NCBI GenBank assembly: GCA_031276235.1
Contig: JAISNL010000031.1
Span: 1 to 35,705 of the forward strand
From: Prevotellaceae bacterium
Lineage (GTDB): Bacteria > Bacteroidota > Bacteroidia > Bacteroidales > UBA932
DNA length: 35,705 nucleotides
Direction: 5' to 3'
Both the position numbers and the translations under genes were made by a program. Below the pieces are notes generated by a model. That model saw only the letters and a list, made by a program, of their open reading frames with translations, was not told the origin of the DNA and did no database searches. Numbering within the stretch: position 1 is the stretch's first letter; the number at the start of each line of letters is the position of its first letter. Shown piece by piece: positions 1 to 9,836 of the stretch.

Positions 1-737
1 AATACATAAGAATAGGCTTCAACAACTGTAGCCTCATCACCAGAACTGCCACAAACAGGTAAAATTTTAACATTCCAATTTACACCGCTTACACCTTTGT
101 TATTGTTACTAATAGCCCCAACTATACCCGCAACATGAGTTCCGTGATTATTAACAACAATACTTCCTGTGTGATTATAGGCATTCCATCCATGATAATC
201 ATCAACATAACCATTATTGTCATCATCTATGCTATTGTTCGGAATATCATAAATATTCTTCCAAAAATTTAAATCTTCGTGATTTATATCAAATCCGCCA
301 TCAATAACTGCTACAACAATATTATCGCCTGTTGAAGTAGTACCTCCTGTGGCAAATTCAGCCCAAACATCAGGTAAACGAATTTTCGCAGGCGCCCATT
401 GTTGACTGTAATAAGGGTCATTGGGAGTAATGGCTCTTAAAGCAATATTAGTATGATTGTTTTGAATGTGTTTAATGCTGGCATTCTGCGACAGATTATT
501 CATTTTCATACTTCTTTGTCCTATTTCTTCTGTAATTTCGAAAAGCCAAATATTCAGTCTTTTCGATAAAAGACGTTTTGGAACAATTTCTTCATTGGAA
601 TTCGCAGCAAACTCTGCTGCATCTACTCCTTGTTCCAACCATATTATTAATTCATTTTCCACATAAGAATCTGCATTTTGAGCATGTATTGGATGTACGA
701 ATATGGCTGCAATAATTATACAAAATATCTTTTTCAT
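1..737 (-). CDS. Subtilisin-like (S8) serine peptidase, C-terminus beyond window
   Basis: Exported serine endopeptidase; only the first 245 residues are in the window because the gene runs off the left edge. I translated it directly from the ATG at 737. Residues 1-20 form a Sec signal peptide ending HPIHAQ. A prodomain-like stretch (about 25-100) follows, then the S8 fold begins: VVAVIDGG carries the catalytic Asp146 and NHGTHVAG carries the catalytic His198. The Asp-rich insert between them (DDDNNGYVDD, 171-180) is common in Bacteroidota S8 enzymes and probably binds calcium. The catalytic Ser block lies outside the window. The start lies one base after the stop of the upstream lipoprotein gene, so the three genes are probably co-transcribed. 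A C-terminal sorting domain may exist but cannot be seen. The family is certain; the substrate is unknown. Confidence 0.9.
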   Translation of the reverse strand, partial: MKKIFCIIIAAIFVHPIHAQNADSYVENELIIWLEQGVDAAEFAANSNEEIVPKRLLSKRLNIWLFEITEEIGQRSMKMNNLSQNASIKHIQNNHTNIALRAITPNDPYYSQQWAPAKIRLPDVWAEFATGGTTSTGDNIVVAVIDGGFDINHEDLNFWKNIYDIPNNSIDDDNNGYVDDYHGWNAYNHTGSIVVNNHGTHVAGIVGAISNNNKGVSGVNWNVKILPVCGSSGDEATVVEAYSYV

Positions 738-738
738 C

Positions 739-1200
739 TCAATTCTTTTTTGTAAATACAATAATAGAATTATCATGAAAATCCATAAATATCAACTCAT
801 TGTTTGAAACATTGAATTTTGCAACATTAAACATTATATGGTATCTAAAAGCCATCCCATAAATGTCTTCTCCAACTCTATATTCATCAAACAAACCTTT
901 TTGTGCTAAACTGATTTGATATCCTTTAAGTTCAAAATCAAATCCAATAGGATTGCAGAAAGTATTACCATTTATATATCCTTGTGTGGTATTAGGGATT
1001 TCTATTGACATATCTAAAAAAGAAGCATTTTCAGGTGGATACCCAATATCTGTTAATTCACCTAAAATATTTACCGCTTTTACTTTCCACATACCATTTA
1101 TATGTGTTATATGTGGAGTTTCTTTTTCTTCCTTCCCACAGGCAACCATTCCTGCCAAAATCAGCAAAATTGCTATGGTTTGTAATAATAGTTTTTTCAT
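739..1200 (-). CDS. Small lipoprotein, lipocalin-like (paralogue of upstream gene)
   Basis: This 153-residue lipoprotein has a signal peptide ending in the lipobox LAGMVAC, with the lipidated Cys at residue 21. The mature start CGKEEKE is acidic, which in Bacteroidota favours surface export. The motif NGMWKVKAVN soon after resembles the first strand of lipocalin-like domains (GxWK). No catalytic motif is seen and the function is unknown. The gene begins 2 bp after the preceding lipoprotein gene and ends 1 bp before the S8 peptidase, so the three form a tight operon; it could be an accessory or inhibitor of the peptidase, but that is inference. Its first 72 bases are nearly the same as those of the upstream paralogue, while the remainder has diverged strongly. 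Confidence 0.8.
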   Translation of the reverse strand: MKKLLLQTIAILLILAGMVACGKEEKETPHITHINGMWKVKAVNILGELTDIGYPPENASFLDMSIEIPNTTQGYINGNTFCNPIGFDFELKGYQISLAQKGLFDEYRVGEDIYGMAFRYHIMFNVAKFNVSNNELIFMDFHDNSIIVFTKKN

Positions 1201-1202
1201 AA

Positions 1203-1661
1203 TTATTTTATTTGTTTGAATTTTCTACTTACAACTTTTATTTTTTTATTTATTATGACTTCATCTCCTCCAATACTCATCTCATTGGAATCCTTCCTTG
1301 TCAAACAATATATCTTATTATTATCATCTATTGTCAAATTTGGTCCAGGATCACAAGTGGGGCAAGCATTTAACTGTTGATATGAATAATAATGTTCGCC
1401 TGAACTGAAATCATTTTCAATATATCCATTTATTATCAGTTTATTATTGGCACGAAATTCATAAATAATATTTTCGTTAGAATAATCAACAGTATCGAAA
1501 ATACCATCATAATTTACATCTCTGCTTATCATTTTTATTAATTTCCACTTACCAATAATATTTTTACGGTAAGGATTTTCATCCGTATTTTCCTTCCCGC
1601 AGGCAATCACTCCTGCCAAAATCAGCAATATTGCTGTGGTTTGTAATATTATCTTTTTCAT
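1203..1661 (-). CDS. Small lipoprotein, lipocalin-like (first gene of peptidase operon)
   Basis: This 152-residue lipoprotein has the lipobox LAGVIAC with Cys21, then CGKENTDENP. IIGKWKLIKMIS (about 35-46) is a typical lipocalin-like opening, and NACPTCDPGP carries two further cysteines that could form a disulfide. The mature part ends with lysine-rich KKIKVVSRKFKQIK. It is a distant paralogue of the next gene: signal peptide and GxWK segment match, the rest hardly does. It is first in a three-gene operon with the second lipoprotein and the S8 peptidase. Function is unknown; I saw no enzyme motif. Confidence 0.8.
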   Translation of the reverse strand: MKKIILQTTAILLILAGVIACGKENTDENPYRKNIIGKWKLIKMISRDVNYDGIFDTVDYSNENIIYEFRANNKLIINGYIENDFSSGEHYYSYQQLNACPTCDPGPNLTIDDNNKIYCLTRKDSNEMSIGGDEVIINKKIKVVSRKFKQIK

Positions 1662-1717
1662 GGCTTATAAATTTTATGTATTCACATACGCTTTGTATAA
1701 TTTACGAATGGTACTTG

Positions 1718-1945
1718 CTTGACGCTTTTAATATTCTTTTTTTCTTTTACCCCAGCGACTCGGTCGATTTGATATTCCTTTTTTATTTTGCCCCAGCGAC
1801 TCGGTCAATTTGATATTCCTTTTTTATTTTGTCTCATATCCTTGGGCGATTTGGCATTTTTAATTTCTTTTGTCTTTTCGCCCAAGGCGATTTAACATTT
1901 CTTTTTTTCTTTTGCCTCAGCGACTCGGTTGATATGGCATTTGCA
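1718..1945. repeat. Degenerate 41-bp tandem repeat array, about five units
   Basis: Intergenic stretch between the ferredoxin and the lipoprotein operon. Units begin near 1751, 1792, 1833, 1874 and 1916 (41, 41, 41 and 42 bp apart). The two best copies (1751-1791 and 1792-1832) differ at two positions and share CCCAGCGACTCGGTC followed by a T-rich half. Units 3 and 4 have diverged and carry CCTTGGGCG (1840-1848) and CGCCCAAGG (1879-1887), which are exact reverse complements and could form a hairpin. A weakly matching T-rich stretch precedes unit 1. There are no spacers, so this is not a CRISPR. No credible coding potential was seen. Confidence 0.75.
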
Positions 1946-1986
1946 TTTATGATATTAACAGTTATCACTGCAAAAAAATGTTTCCC

Positions 1987-2214
1987 TTATTCAACCTTTA
2001 CTCTGTAAACTGTTATAACGGTATCGGGGCAGACTGTTGCGCAGTTTGTGCATCCCGTACATGTGTCAGGATTTACCATTTGCATGTAGTTATATCCTTT
2101 GCCGTTAACTTCGCGACCAAGCGCTATGGTCTTTGTTGGACACGACGGCACGCAAACTCCGCAGCCTTTGCATTTTTCGACGTCCACTACTATTGTTCCT
2201 TTGATTTTTGCCAT
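1987..2214 (-). CDS. 2[4Fe-4S] ferredoxin / oxidoreductase delta-type subunit
   Basis: This 75-residue cytosolic electron carrier has two clusters of the pattern CxxCxxCxxxC: CKGCGVCVPSC (15-25) and CTGCTNCATVC (52-62), each followed by a proline, as in bacterial dicluster ferredoxins. Size and the segment GREVNGKGYNYMQM resemble the small ferredoxin subunit (VorD/KorD type) of 2-oxoacid:ferredoxin oxidoreductases. In related genomes such a subunit usually precedes the large oxidoreductase genes; here it is followed only by a repeat array and a lipoprotein operon. It lies 51 bp after an aminotransferase, probably in one operon, which could join transamination to 2-oxoacid oxidation. Ferredoxin assignment is sure; partner enzyme is inferred. 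Confidence 0.9.
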   Translation of the reverse strand: MAKIKGTIVVDVEKCKGCGVCVPSCPTKTIALGREVNGKGYNYMQMVNPDTCTGCTNCATVCPDTVITVYRVKVE

Positions 2215-2265
2215 TTTTTTATTTTTTAGTTTTACAAATTTAATTATTTTTTAATATGTTTGAGT

Positions 2266-3573
2266 TTATCTTTTAGAATATTTTTCATTAAAAGCCGCCA
2301 GACGTTCGTTAAGAATCGGAATCTGTTGGGGTTTCACCTGCGCCGAGCAGGCGCGTATTCCCTGTTTTTTACTTCCCGTGATATTCAGTGCCATTGCGCA
2401 AATACCGTGTGCTACGAGCCGTGTAAGCAATTCGTTGCTTGTCATGTCGCCGTAAGTTACCGTGAAATAAAATCCATCGGCAACAGGTTTGTCTATATCT
2501 TTGTCGTAAACTATCGTAAATCCGTTTTTCAAAAAAGTTTCCTTCATTTTTTTTGTTGTTTCGCCGTATATTCTGGTATGCTCAACAAAGTTGAGCGAGC
2601 CTTCGTTTGCGGCTTTGAACATGGCGGCTAAAGCGTGTTGAGCCGAATGTGAAGTCCCGGAACTTAAAGCGTAAACCGTTCCGAAAACAAAGGCTTGTCC
2701 AAACAGGTCGGATGAATGAAAACGGAGCAAATCTGGGGCTTGGGTATTCCAGAGTTTATCCGAAATCACCACCACTCCTATTCGTTCGCCAGCGTAACTG
2801 AATATTTTGGAACTTGATATGCACAGCACATAACGGTCGGCATATTTTGCTACTGTAGGCTGATATGGCGGCTCTCCGGGCTTGCCGCAGTCTTTTCTAA
2901 AATCCATTGCAAAATATGCGAGGTCTTCTATCACCGTTACTTCGTATTTGTTTGCCAATTCGCCTATTGTTTTCAATTCGTCATCGGTAAGGCATACCCA
3001 ACTCGGATTGTTTGGATTTGAATATAATATTGATGAAACTTTGCCATCGCACAGCATTTGTTCAAGTTTTGCGTGTAATTTTTCGGCGCGGCAGTCGTAA
3101 ATATCAAACGAGCGGTAAGCCTGCCCCAGCAGTTTGCACTGCATTTTTTGCACGGGAAATCCGGGGTCGATAAACAATGTGCCTTCGCGATGTTTGTACA
3201 TTCGGTTAACAGTCATAAAACATGCCATTCCCGCCTGCATCGAGCCTGTTACAGGCACACAATATTCGGGAATTGTATCAATATCCAGAAATTTTTTTAC
3301 AAATATCGATGTTTCTTTTTTAAGTTCTTCTATTCCTCTAATATTTGGATATAATGCGGCAACGCCGTTTTTAAGCGCATCGATTTGCGCATTGATACCG
3401 ATATTTTCGGGCGGCAATCCGGGTATTCCCATTTCCATTCGCACAAACTGTACATTATTTTCTTTTTCAAGGTCGTCAACAAGGCGGAGCAGTTCTCGAA
3501 TAGATGCCGTTTCTATGGAACTTATTCCCAATTCTTTTGTTTTTTTATCAATTATTTCAATCGGAACTAGCAT
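2266..3573 (-). CDS. PLP-dependent aminotransferase, class I/II fold
   Basis: A 435-residue cytosolic fold-type I PLP enzyme. Visible motifs are SNPNNPSW (185-192, substrate/PLP pocket), EDLAY (216-220, with the Asp that contacts the pyridine nitrogen), and SSSKIFSYAGERIG (253-266), in which Lys256 should form the Schiff base and Arg264 bind the phosphate. RACSAQ near the C-terminus (about 408-413) is likely to hold the substrate carboxylate Arg. It is first in a two-gene operon with the ferredoxin. The amino acid substrate cannot be read from the sequence; a branched-chain or aromatic substrate would fit a ferredoxin-coupled 2-oxoacid oxidoreductase, but that is inference. Length is typical for the family and no defect is visible. 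Confidence 0.9.
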   Translation of the reverse strand: MLVPIEIIDKKTKELGISSIETASIRELLRLVDDLEKENNVQFVRMEMGIPGLPPENIGINAQIDALKNGVAALYPNIRGIEELKKETSIFVKKFLDIDTIPEYCVPVTGSMQAGMACFMTVNRMYKHREGTLFIDPGFPVQKMQCKLLGQAYRSFDIYDCRAEKLHAKLEQMLCDGKVSSILYSNPNNPSWVCLTDDELKTIGELANKYEVTVIEDLAYFAMDFRKDCGKPGEPPYQPTVAKYADRYVLCISSSKIFSYAGERIGVVVISDKLWNTQAPDLLRFHSSDLFGQAFVFGTVYALSSGTSHSAQHALAAMFKAANEGSLNFVEHTRIYGETTKKMKETFLKNGFTIVYDKDIDKPVADGFYFTVTYGDMTSNELLTRLVAHGICAMALNITGSKKQGIRACSAQVKPQQIPILNERLAAFNEKYSKR

Positions 3574-3599
3574 TTTACATATATTTACATTTCGAAGTA

Positions 3600-3631
3600 C
3601 AAATGTATGAAAATAAAATTAAAAATACAAA
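3600..3631 (-). promoter_or_regulatory. Bacteroidota-type promoter of the aminotransferase-ferredoxin operon
   Basis: On the minus strand the -7 element TACATTTG (3600-3607) is preceded by TTTG (3628-3631) with a 20-bp spacer, matching the TTTG-N(19-21)-TAnnTTTG pattern. The leader would be about 20 nt. Confidence 0.55.
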
Positions 3632-3810
3632 AATCATTTTTATTTCATGATTTATAATTTATATTTCGCAAAATTAACAATGAAAATGCAATTATAACCT
3701 GTATTGCAAGTTAAAACGCCTCTTGTTCAACATCCTGTTAAAGTTTCTGCATGTTGATAGTTAGAAACAAATTGTTCAAAATTTTTTGTCGGTCAGCAAT
3801 ATTTTAAAAT

Positions 3811-3836
3811 AAAAAAACGCCGAATAAATTCGACGC
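3811..3836 (-). terminator. Intrinsic terminator of gapA
   Basis: Read on the minus strand, CGTCGAAT (3828-3835) and ATTCGGCG (3818-3825) pair with one G-U wobble around a 2-nt spacer and are followed by seven T (3811-3817). It lies 26 bp after the gapA stop, the usual place for a Rho-independent terminator. Confidence 0.8.
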
Positions 3837-3861
3837 TTTCATATACTATAAATCAATTCAA

Positions 3862-4869
<1,008 letters not shown>

Positions 4870-4913
4870 TTATATATTAATTAGTTAATTTATTTTCGCT
4901 CGAAATGAGTTTG

Positions 4914-4921
4914 CAAATATA
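4914..4921 (-). promoter_or_regulatory. Probable -7 element of gapA
   Basis: TATATTTG on the minus strand fits TAnnTTTG and lies 51 bp upstream of the gapA start. No convincing -33 element was seen at the expected distance. Confidence 0.4.
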
Positions 4922-5063
4922 TAAATAATTGATGATTAATATTTAAGAAAACTCGTTTTTTTTATTCTTTTTAGATTATTTATGATTTATATTCAGCATT
5001 TACAAGTACTGCTAATATACAGTCATATTCAAGTTTCTGCATTTTTCATCTTATATTTATCAA

Positions 5064-6920
5064 TTATTTACCGTTCATCGTAATCAAAAATTCTTCATTT
5101 GAAGATGTTTTTTCGAGTCGTGTTTTCATAAATTCTATCGCTTCAAGCGATGTCATATCAGCCAGATAATTGCGCAGTATCCACATGCGTCCGAGTGTTT
5201 CCTTGTCAATTAGCAAATCTTCGCGTCTTGTACTTGACAGTATAACATCTACGGCGGGAAATATTCGTTTGTTAGACAATTTGCGGTCGAGTTGCAATTC
5301 CATATTTCCTGTGCCTTTAAATTCTTCGAAAATAACTTCGTCCATTTTTGAGCCTGTTTCGGTTAGCGCTGTAGCAAGTATTGTGAGCGAGCCGCCGTTT
5401 TCAATGTTGCGAGCTGCTCCGAAAAACCGTTTCGGTTTTTGCAGTGCATTTGCATCAACTCCACCCGACAACACTTTGCCTGATGCAGGCTGCACAGTAT
5501 TGAACGCACGAGCAAGTCGAGTAATAGAATCTAACAGAATCACTACATCGTGTCCACATTCAACCAGTCGCTTTGCTTTTTCAAGAACTATATTTGCAAT
5601 TTTCACATGTCTATCGGCAGGCTCATCGAATGTAGATGCAATAACTTCTGCATTTACGCTACGCGACATGTCGGTAACTTCTTCAGGACGTTCATCTATA
5701 AGCAATACTATCATGTAAACTTCAGGATGATTTGCCGTTATTGCATTTGCAATATCTTTGAGCAACATTGTTTTACCTGTTTTGGGTTGAGCTACAATAA
5801 GTCCTCGCTGACCTTTGCCTATTGGCGCAAACATATCTACTATGCGTGCCGAAATATTACGATTGAAGCCATGTCCTGTAAGATGAAATTTTTCGTCGGG
5901 GAAGAGTGGCGTAAGAAAATCGAAAGGAATACGGTCGCGGATAAAATCAGGTGTGCGTCCGTTTATTTCGCTTACTTTTATTAATGGAAAGTATTTTTCG
6001 CCTTCTTTCGGCGGACGAATACTGCCGGTAACGGTATCTCCCGTTTTCAATCCGAACAGTTTTATTTGCGATTGAGATACATAAATATCATCAGGCGAAT
6101 TTAAATAATTATAGTCTGATGAACGTAAAAATCCGTATCCATCTGGCATTAATTCAAGTACTCCCGTAGCTTCAATGATGCCGTCAAATTCGTATTTTTC
6201 GTCTCGCTTAATATCACTGACTTTAATTGATAGTTCTATATTGTTTTTTGATTCTGTCGGTTCGGATTGCGTCTCAATTTTTTTATCTTGCTGATGCTGT
6301 ACCTGCTGTGTGGACTGCGCTGATTTGGCGGGTTGTACATGTTGTACAGGTTGAGCAGTAACAGTAGTGTTTACTTCTAGCATTTTGGCATCTTTAGTAT
6401 TTTTATTATCTGCAATTCGCTGTTCTTTAACGTTTTCATCTGTTTTTTTAGGTCGTCCACGTGCAACTTTCTTTTGGTTTATTACTTGCTGAATCGTTTT
6501 GATGTCTTCCGTAATCTGTTTCTGTACTTCTTCGTTTATTTTTTCGTCCTTTAACGTAGGAAATATTTCGACTTGAACAACTGATTTTCCGACTTTGTCT
6601 TCATCGTCTTTCGGCGGTGTTGAATATCCAACCTTTTTAAATTCCGTTTCAACCCGTTTTATGCGTTCACGTTTCGTTTTTTCGTTGTGCTTTTGATTAG
6701 CGGAATTACTTTTTTTACCTGCCTTTGTGGCGGATTGTTTTTTACTGTGTTCCTGTTTTTCACTGTTTTGATTTGTTATTGACCGAATGGCTTGTTCGTC
6801 AAGTATTCGATAAATTAAATCTTCTTTTTTTAATGTCTGGAACTTTTTTACGTTCAATGTTTTTGCTATTTCAAAAAGTTCTTCATGAGTTTTTTGATTT
6901 AATACTAAAATGTCGTACAT
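5064..6920 (-). CDS. rho: Transcription termination factor Rho, with long N-terminal insertion
   Basis: Hexameric RNA-dependent ATPase that ends transcription. Domains in order: a SAP-like Rho N-terminal helical domain (about 1-45); a low-complexity, charged and Gln-rich insertion (about 50-240); a cold-shock-like RNA-binding domain ([15 protein letters not shown], 253-267, through about 320); and the ATPase core. Walker A is AQPKTGKT (377-384), Walker B is [14 protein letters not shown] (458-471, Asp464), and the Q-loop/R-loop region is around 485-512. Total length is 618, against about 420 in E. coli; the excess is the insertion, a known feature of Bacteroidota Rho. The insertion carries ARGRPKKT (153-160), an AT-hook-like motif, and a stretch rich in QPVQHVQ-like repeats (190-211). 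A predicted promoter leaves a leader of about 170 nt, which would allow autoregulation. Confidence 0.97.
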   Translation of the reverse strand: MYDILVLNQKTHEELFEIAKTLNVKKFQTLKKEDLIYRILDEQAIRSITNQNSEKQEHSKKQSATKAGKKSNSANQKHNEKTKRERIKRVETEFKKVGYSTPPKDDEDKVGKSVVQVEIFPTLKDEKINEEVQKQITEDIKTIQQVINQKKVARGRPKKTDENVKEQRIADNKNTKDAKMLEVNTTVTAQPVQHVQPAKSAQSTQQVQHQQDKKIETQSEPTESKNNIELSIKVSDIKRDEKYEFDGIIEATGVLELMPDGYGFLRSSDYNYLNSPDDIYVSQSQIKLFGLKTGDTVTGSIRPPKEGEKYFPLIKVSEINGRTPDFIRDRIPFDFLTPLFPDEKFHLTGHGFNRNISARIVDMFAPIGKGQRGLIVAQPKTGKTMLLKDIANAITANHPEVYMIVLLIDERPEEVTDMSRSVNAEVIASTFDEPADRHVKIANIVLEKAKRLVECGHDVVILLDSITRLARAFNTVQPASGKVLSGGVDANALQKPKRFFGAARNIENGGSLTILATALTETGSKMDEVIFEEFKGTGNMELQLDRKLSNKRIFPAVDVILSSTRREDLLIDKETLGRMWILRNYLADMTSLEAIEFMKTRLEKTSSNEEFLITMNGK

Positions 6921-7098
6921 ATTATGTTTGTTTTGTTCATAATTGATTACATAAATTTATTTTTGATTTTATATTTCTTCACTGTACATATCATAATTGA
7001 TAAAACAAGTGCTTTTTACTTATTTATTACACAAAACATATTAAGTAATAGTGACTTAAATATAATATCGGATAATAGTTTTCGGCAGAAATATGCTG

Positions 7099-7129
7099 CA
7101 AAGGTAGAAACTTTTTTATAATATCCAAA
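7099..7129 (-). promoter_or_regulatory. Bacteroidota-type promoter of rho
   Basis: On the minus strand TACCTTTG (7099-7106) is preceded by TTTG (7126-7129) with a 19-bp spacer, a full match to the phylum consensus. It would give a leader of about 170 nt before the rho start at 6920. Confidence 0.6.
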
Positions 7130-7553
7130 AAAATGAAAGATTTTTTAATGATAGCGTCAGTTAAGCATAAGCCATTCCTTATAAATTCTCAAATTATCAA
7201 TAAAAATCAATCTTAAATGAAAATTAAATACTAAAAATACCAGATTATATGTACAGGCTAAAATCAGGCAAAATCAAAACAATAAAATATTTACAAAATG
7301 ACGTAGATGATAATAGATTAATAATTAGATTTTTACAGTTTGTTTTTGTGGAATATTTCATGTATTTGTGCAGCATGATAACCAAAAAGAAGCACATACG
7401 ATGCAAATAAGAAATCGGGCGTAAACAAAGAGGCATGATATTTGAAGAATGGTAAAAAATTGTATTATGGTATAAAAAGCAGTAAAAAATTCAAAAGTTT
7501 TTTCTCTTGTGATTTTTTTGCAAGGTCTCTATATTCCGCATTGTATAAATTGC
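7130..7553. other. AT-rich intergenic stretch with no gene seen
   Basis: Between the rho promoter and the palindrome downstream of the xylanase gene I found no credible coding region. The only open frame (7245-7436, minus) has no recognisable protein features. No RNA motif was recognised. Confidence 0.5.
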
Positions 7554-7581
7554 GAGAGGTTGCCGAATTCGGCAACCTCTC
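7554..7581. terminator. Perfect 28-bp palindrome downstream of the xylan operon
   Basis: Two perfect 14-bp arms (GAGAGGTTGCCGAA and its reverse complement) meet without a spacer 49 bp after the xylanase stop. The stem would be very stable, with a tight tip, but no long T run follows on either strand. It is most likely the operon's 3'-end hairpin; a protein-binding palindrome is the alternative. Confidence 0.6.
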
Positions 7582-7630
7582 TTTGAAATAATGCTCAATT
7601 TATGGATAAAAAAACTGATTCGCTATTATT

Positions 7631-9802
7631 TTAATTTTGTGTGTCGGTCATATAACCATAATCCCAGTCTGCACTTACATCGTATCCTGCTAGCCCGTTG
7701 GCAACACCCATGTATGCAGGTTTGCGATTGTAGTTTTTGTTCCAAATACATGGCGCATCATCTTCAAGCCACGAACCGTTGCTGCCATCTCCTACTCCCC
7801 ATATTGTAATCCCGTACTGCTGCGCCTGCGGTACGTTTTTCAAATAAGATTCAATAACGTAACGATACATTTCTGATTGAAGTTCAAGCAGGTCGGGGCT
7901 TGGAGTAGTAGAACCTACGCGTATATCCAGTTCCGATACTTTTACAAGTTTTCCCGTAGCCGCCAGTTTTTGGAACATATTGTCAATTCCGGCTTTCATT
8001 TCGGCAATTGTAACTGCGTCTGCATTTCGTATGTATGCATGTGTCTGCGTACCAATACCATCAACTGTTTCGCCTTGCTGTTCAATATAATTTACGTAAT
8101 TTATAATTCCTTCGAGTTTTGAATTGTTAGATTCGAGATTATAATCATTGATAAACAGTTTATCGTCAGGATTGCATACGGCTCGTGCATATCTGAAAGC
8201 TTTTACGGCATATTCATCGCCCAAATAATATTGCCAGTAAAATTCATCGGCGGCTTCGGTAGTTTCCTGTCCTGGACGTACGTTTCCGCCTTCGGTCATT
8301 GGTTCGTTCACAACATCCCAATCGTGTACACGACCTTTATAGTGGTTCACCATTTCTGTAATCCAGTTGTGCATTGCATCGTCAATAATCTGTACTTTTT
8401 CTTCCCATGTTTTATCAATGATAATTGTTCCACCGCCGCCATCAACAATTTCTTTCACTATTACGTTATCAATATAATATGTTGCGGCATCTTTCCCAAG
8501 GTCAAAATTCAGTCCTGTTTCTGTACCGTTTCCTGTAATTTCCCATGTAATTTTATTCCAGGAAGCGCCTGTGCTCTCTGTAGCCTGATATTGAGCCTCA
8601 TCTCCTGTTGTAGAACATCTCATAGTTGCATCTGCATCTGATCTTATCATGAACGAAATTTCATATTTTTTATCTAATTCCAGAGTTGCCGTAAAATCTG
8701 CATGTATCTGTGTATCCCATTCGTTGCCTGCCACAGCGTTTGCCACCTGCAATGCTCCTGTTCCTTCGTATGAGTCTGCTTCTGAAGCCTGCGTCATGCA
8801 GTCGGCTGCGCCGTTCCATTTAGCCCATCCTGACAAGTCCGTATCGAATGTGCTGTTTTCAATAAAATTCACAAAAACAGGTTCTGCATCTTGGTCGGTA
8901 AGGTTTATCGAGCTGATGTCAATATAATACACTCCTTCAACCTTTCCCAAATCAAAAGCTATTTGTATGGCATCGTCTGCTGCTTCCAAATCAGAGTAAA
9001 CTATTTCCTGCCATGTTCCATCTGTATCAAACAGTGCGCCGCCATTGATCCAAGGATAGTTGTTTGCCATTCCTGCAAACGAGACTCTGCCTTGACCAGA
9101 CGCTTCCGATTTTATCCAGAATGAAAGTTCGTATTTATGTCCTGTTGTTGCAGCAATTTCGGGAGATTTAAGTTGGGTATCCCATTCGTTGCCTGCGGCT
9201 GCTGTTTCCAAGCGTACTGCGTCGCCTCCGCTGCGTCCTTCGCCTGCCGATATAGTTATTCCCGATGCGTTATTTCTGCTCCAACCCGAAAATGTTCCAT
9301 CTTCCAGCGCACTTAAATCTAACAGATTTGCGCCCGGTGCTGCTATTACTTCAGGAGCAATAAGCTTGTTAAGATACGTTTTATTCTGGTTTTGATGCCA
9401 AACTAAGGTATGTCCGAATAAATCAATATCCGCAGGCAATGTATTGATAAAATTATCAACCGCCTGAAAGTTCAATGCGCCTGTATTGCTAACAATGGCT
9501 CCGTGTTTCATGTGATAACCTGCTGTAACGGCATTAAAATTTTCATGTACCAGATTTCTGTATGTTTCGTTATTCATATAGCCATCTACCATATCAATGC
9601 CGCAGCCTAACAATATTCCTGCTGGAACGTATTTAAGCAAATTTTCGTATAATTCCAATTTTTCATTATCCGAAAGTGGTATGTCTCTTACATCCGTTAG
9701 AGGAGTTCGCCCATCATCGTATCTGAATTCATCGTTTTCCTCGCATGAAAACAAACTTATGCAGAGCAATATTGCTGGTAAAAGTAATTTTAAATGTTTC
9801 AT
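7631..9802 (-). CDS. GH10 endo-1,4-beta-xylanase lipoprotein with two inserted CBMs
   Basis: Cleaves internal beta-1,4 bonds of xylan, probably at the cell surface. I start at the ATG at 9802 (not 9850) because it opens directly on a lipoprotein signal peptide, MKHLKLLL to LFSC (Cys20). The acidic CEENDEF after it fits a surface export signal. The catalytic barrel starts at about 45-150 (HTLVWHQNQ, 131-139), is interrupted by two related carbohydrate-binding modules of the CBM4/9/22 type (about 158-302 and 308-452, each with NEWDTQ and a YYID end strand), then resumes. DVVNEP gives acid/base Glu500 and SELDIR gives nucleophile Glu624; WGVGDGSNGSW (668-678) is the conserved late tryptophan region. 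The arrangement matches Xyn10C of Prevotella and Bacteroides xylan loci. It is last in a four-gene operon. Confidence 0.95.
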   Translation of the reverse strand: MKHLKLLLPAILLCISLFSCEENDEFRYDDGRTPLTDVRDIPLSDNEKLELYENLLKYVPAGILLGCGIDMVDGYMNNETYRNLVHENFNAVTAGYHMKHGAIVSNTGALNFQAVDNFINTLPADIDLFGHTLVWHQNQNKTYLNKLIAPEVIAAPGANLLDLSALEDGTFSGWSRNNASGITISAGEGRSGGDAVRLETAAAGNEWDTQLKSPEIAATTGHKYELSFWIKSEASGQGRVSFAGMANNYPWINGGALFDTDGTWQEIVYSDLEAADDAIQIAFDLGKVEGVYYIDISSINLTDQDAEPVFVNFIENSTFDTDLSGWAKWNGAADCMTQASEADSYEGTGALQVANAVAGNEWDTQIHADFTATLELDKKYEISFMIRSDADATMRCSTTGDEAQYQATESTGASWNKITWEITGNGTETGLNFDLGKDAATYYIDNVIVKEIVDGGGGTIIIDKTWEEKVQIIDDAMHNWITEMVNHYKGRVHDWDVVNEPMTEGGNVRPGQETTEAADEFYWQYYLGDEYAVKAFRYARAVCNPDDKLFINDYNLESNNSKLEGIINYVNYIEQQGETVDGIGTQTHAYIRNADAVTIAEMKAGIDNMFQKLAATGKLVKVSELDIRVGSTTPSPDLLELQSEMYRYVIESYLKNVPQAQQYGITIWGVGDGSNGSWLEDDAPCIWNKNYNRKPAYMGVANGLAGYDVSADWDYGYMTDTQN

Positions 9803-9836
9803 TATAATATTATATTTTAAGATTTTACAAATTATT

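Noticed and set aside
7245-7436. 63-codon open frame on the minus strand
   Set aside because: No family resemblance, no promoter, and composition like the surrounding AT-rich spacer.
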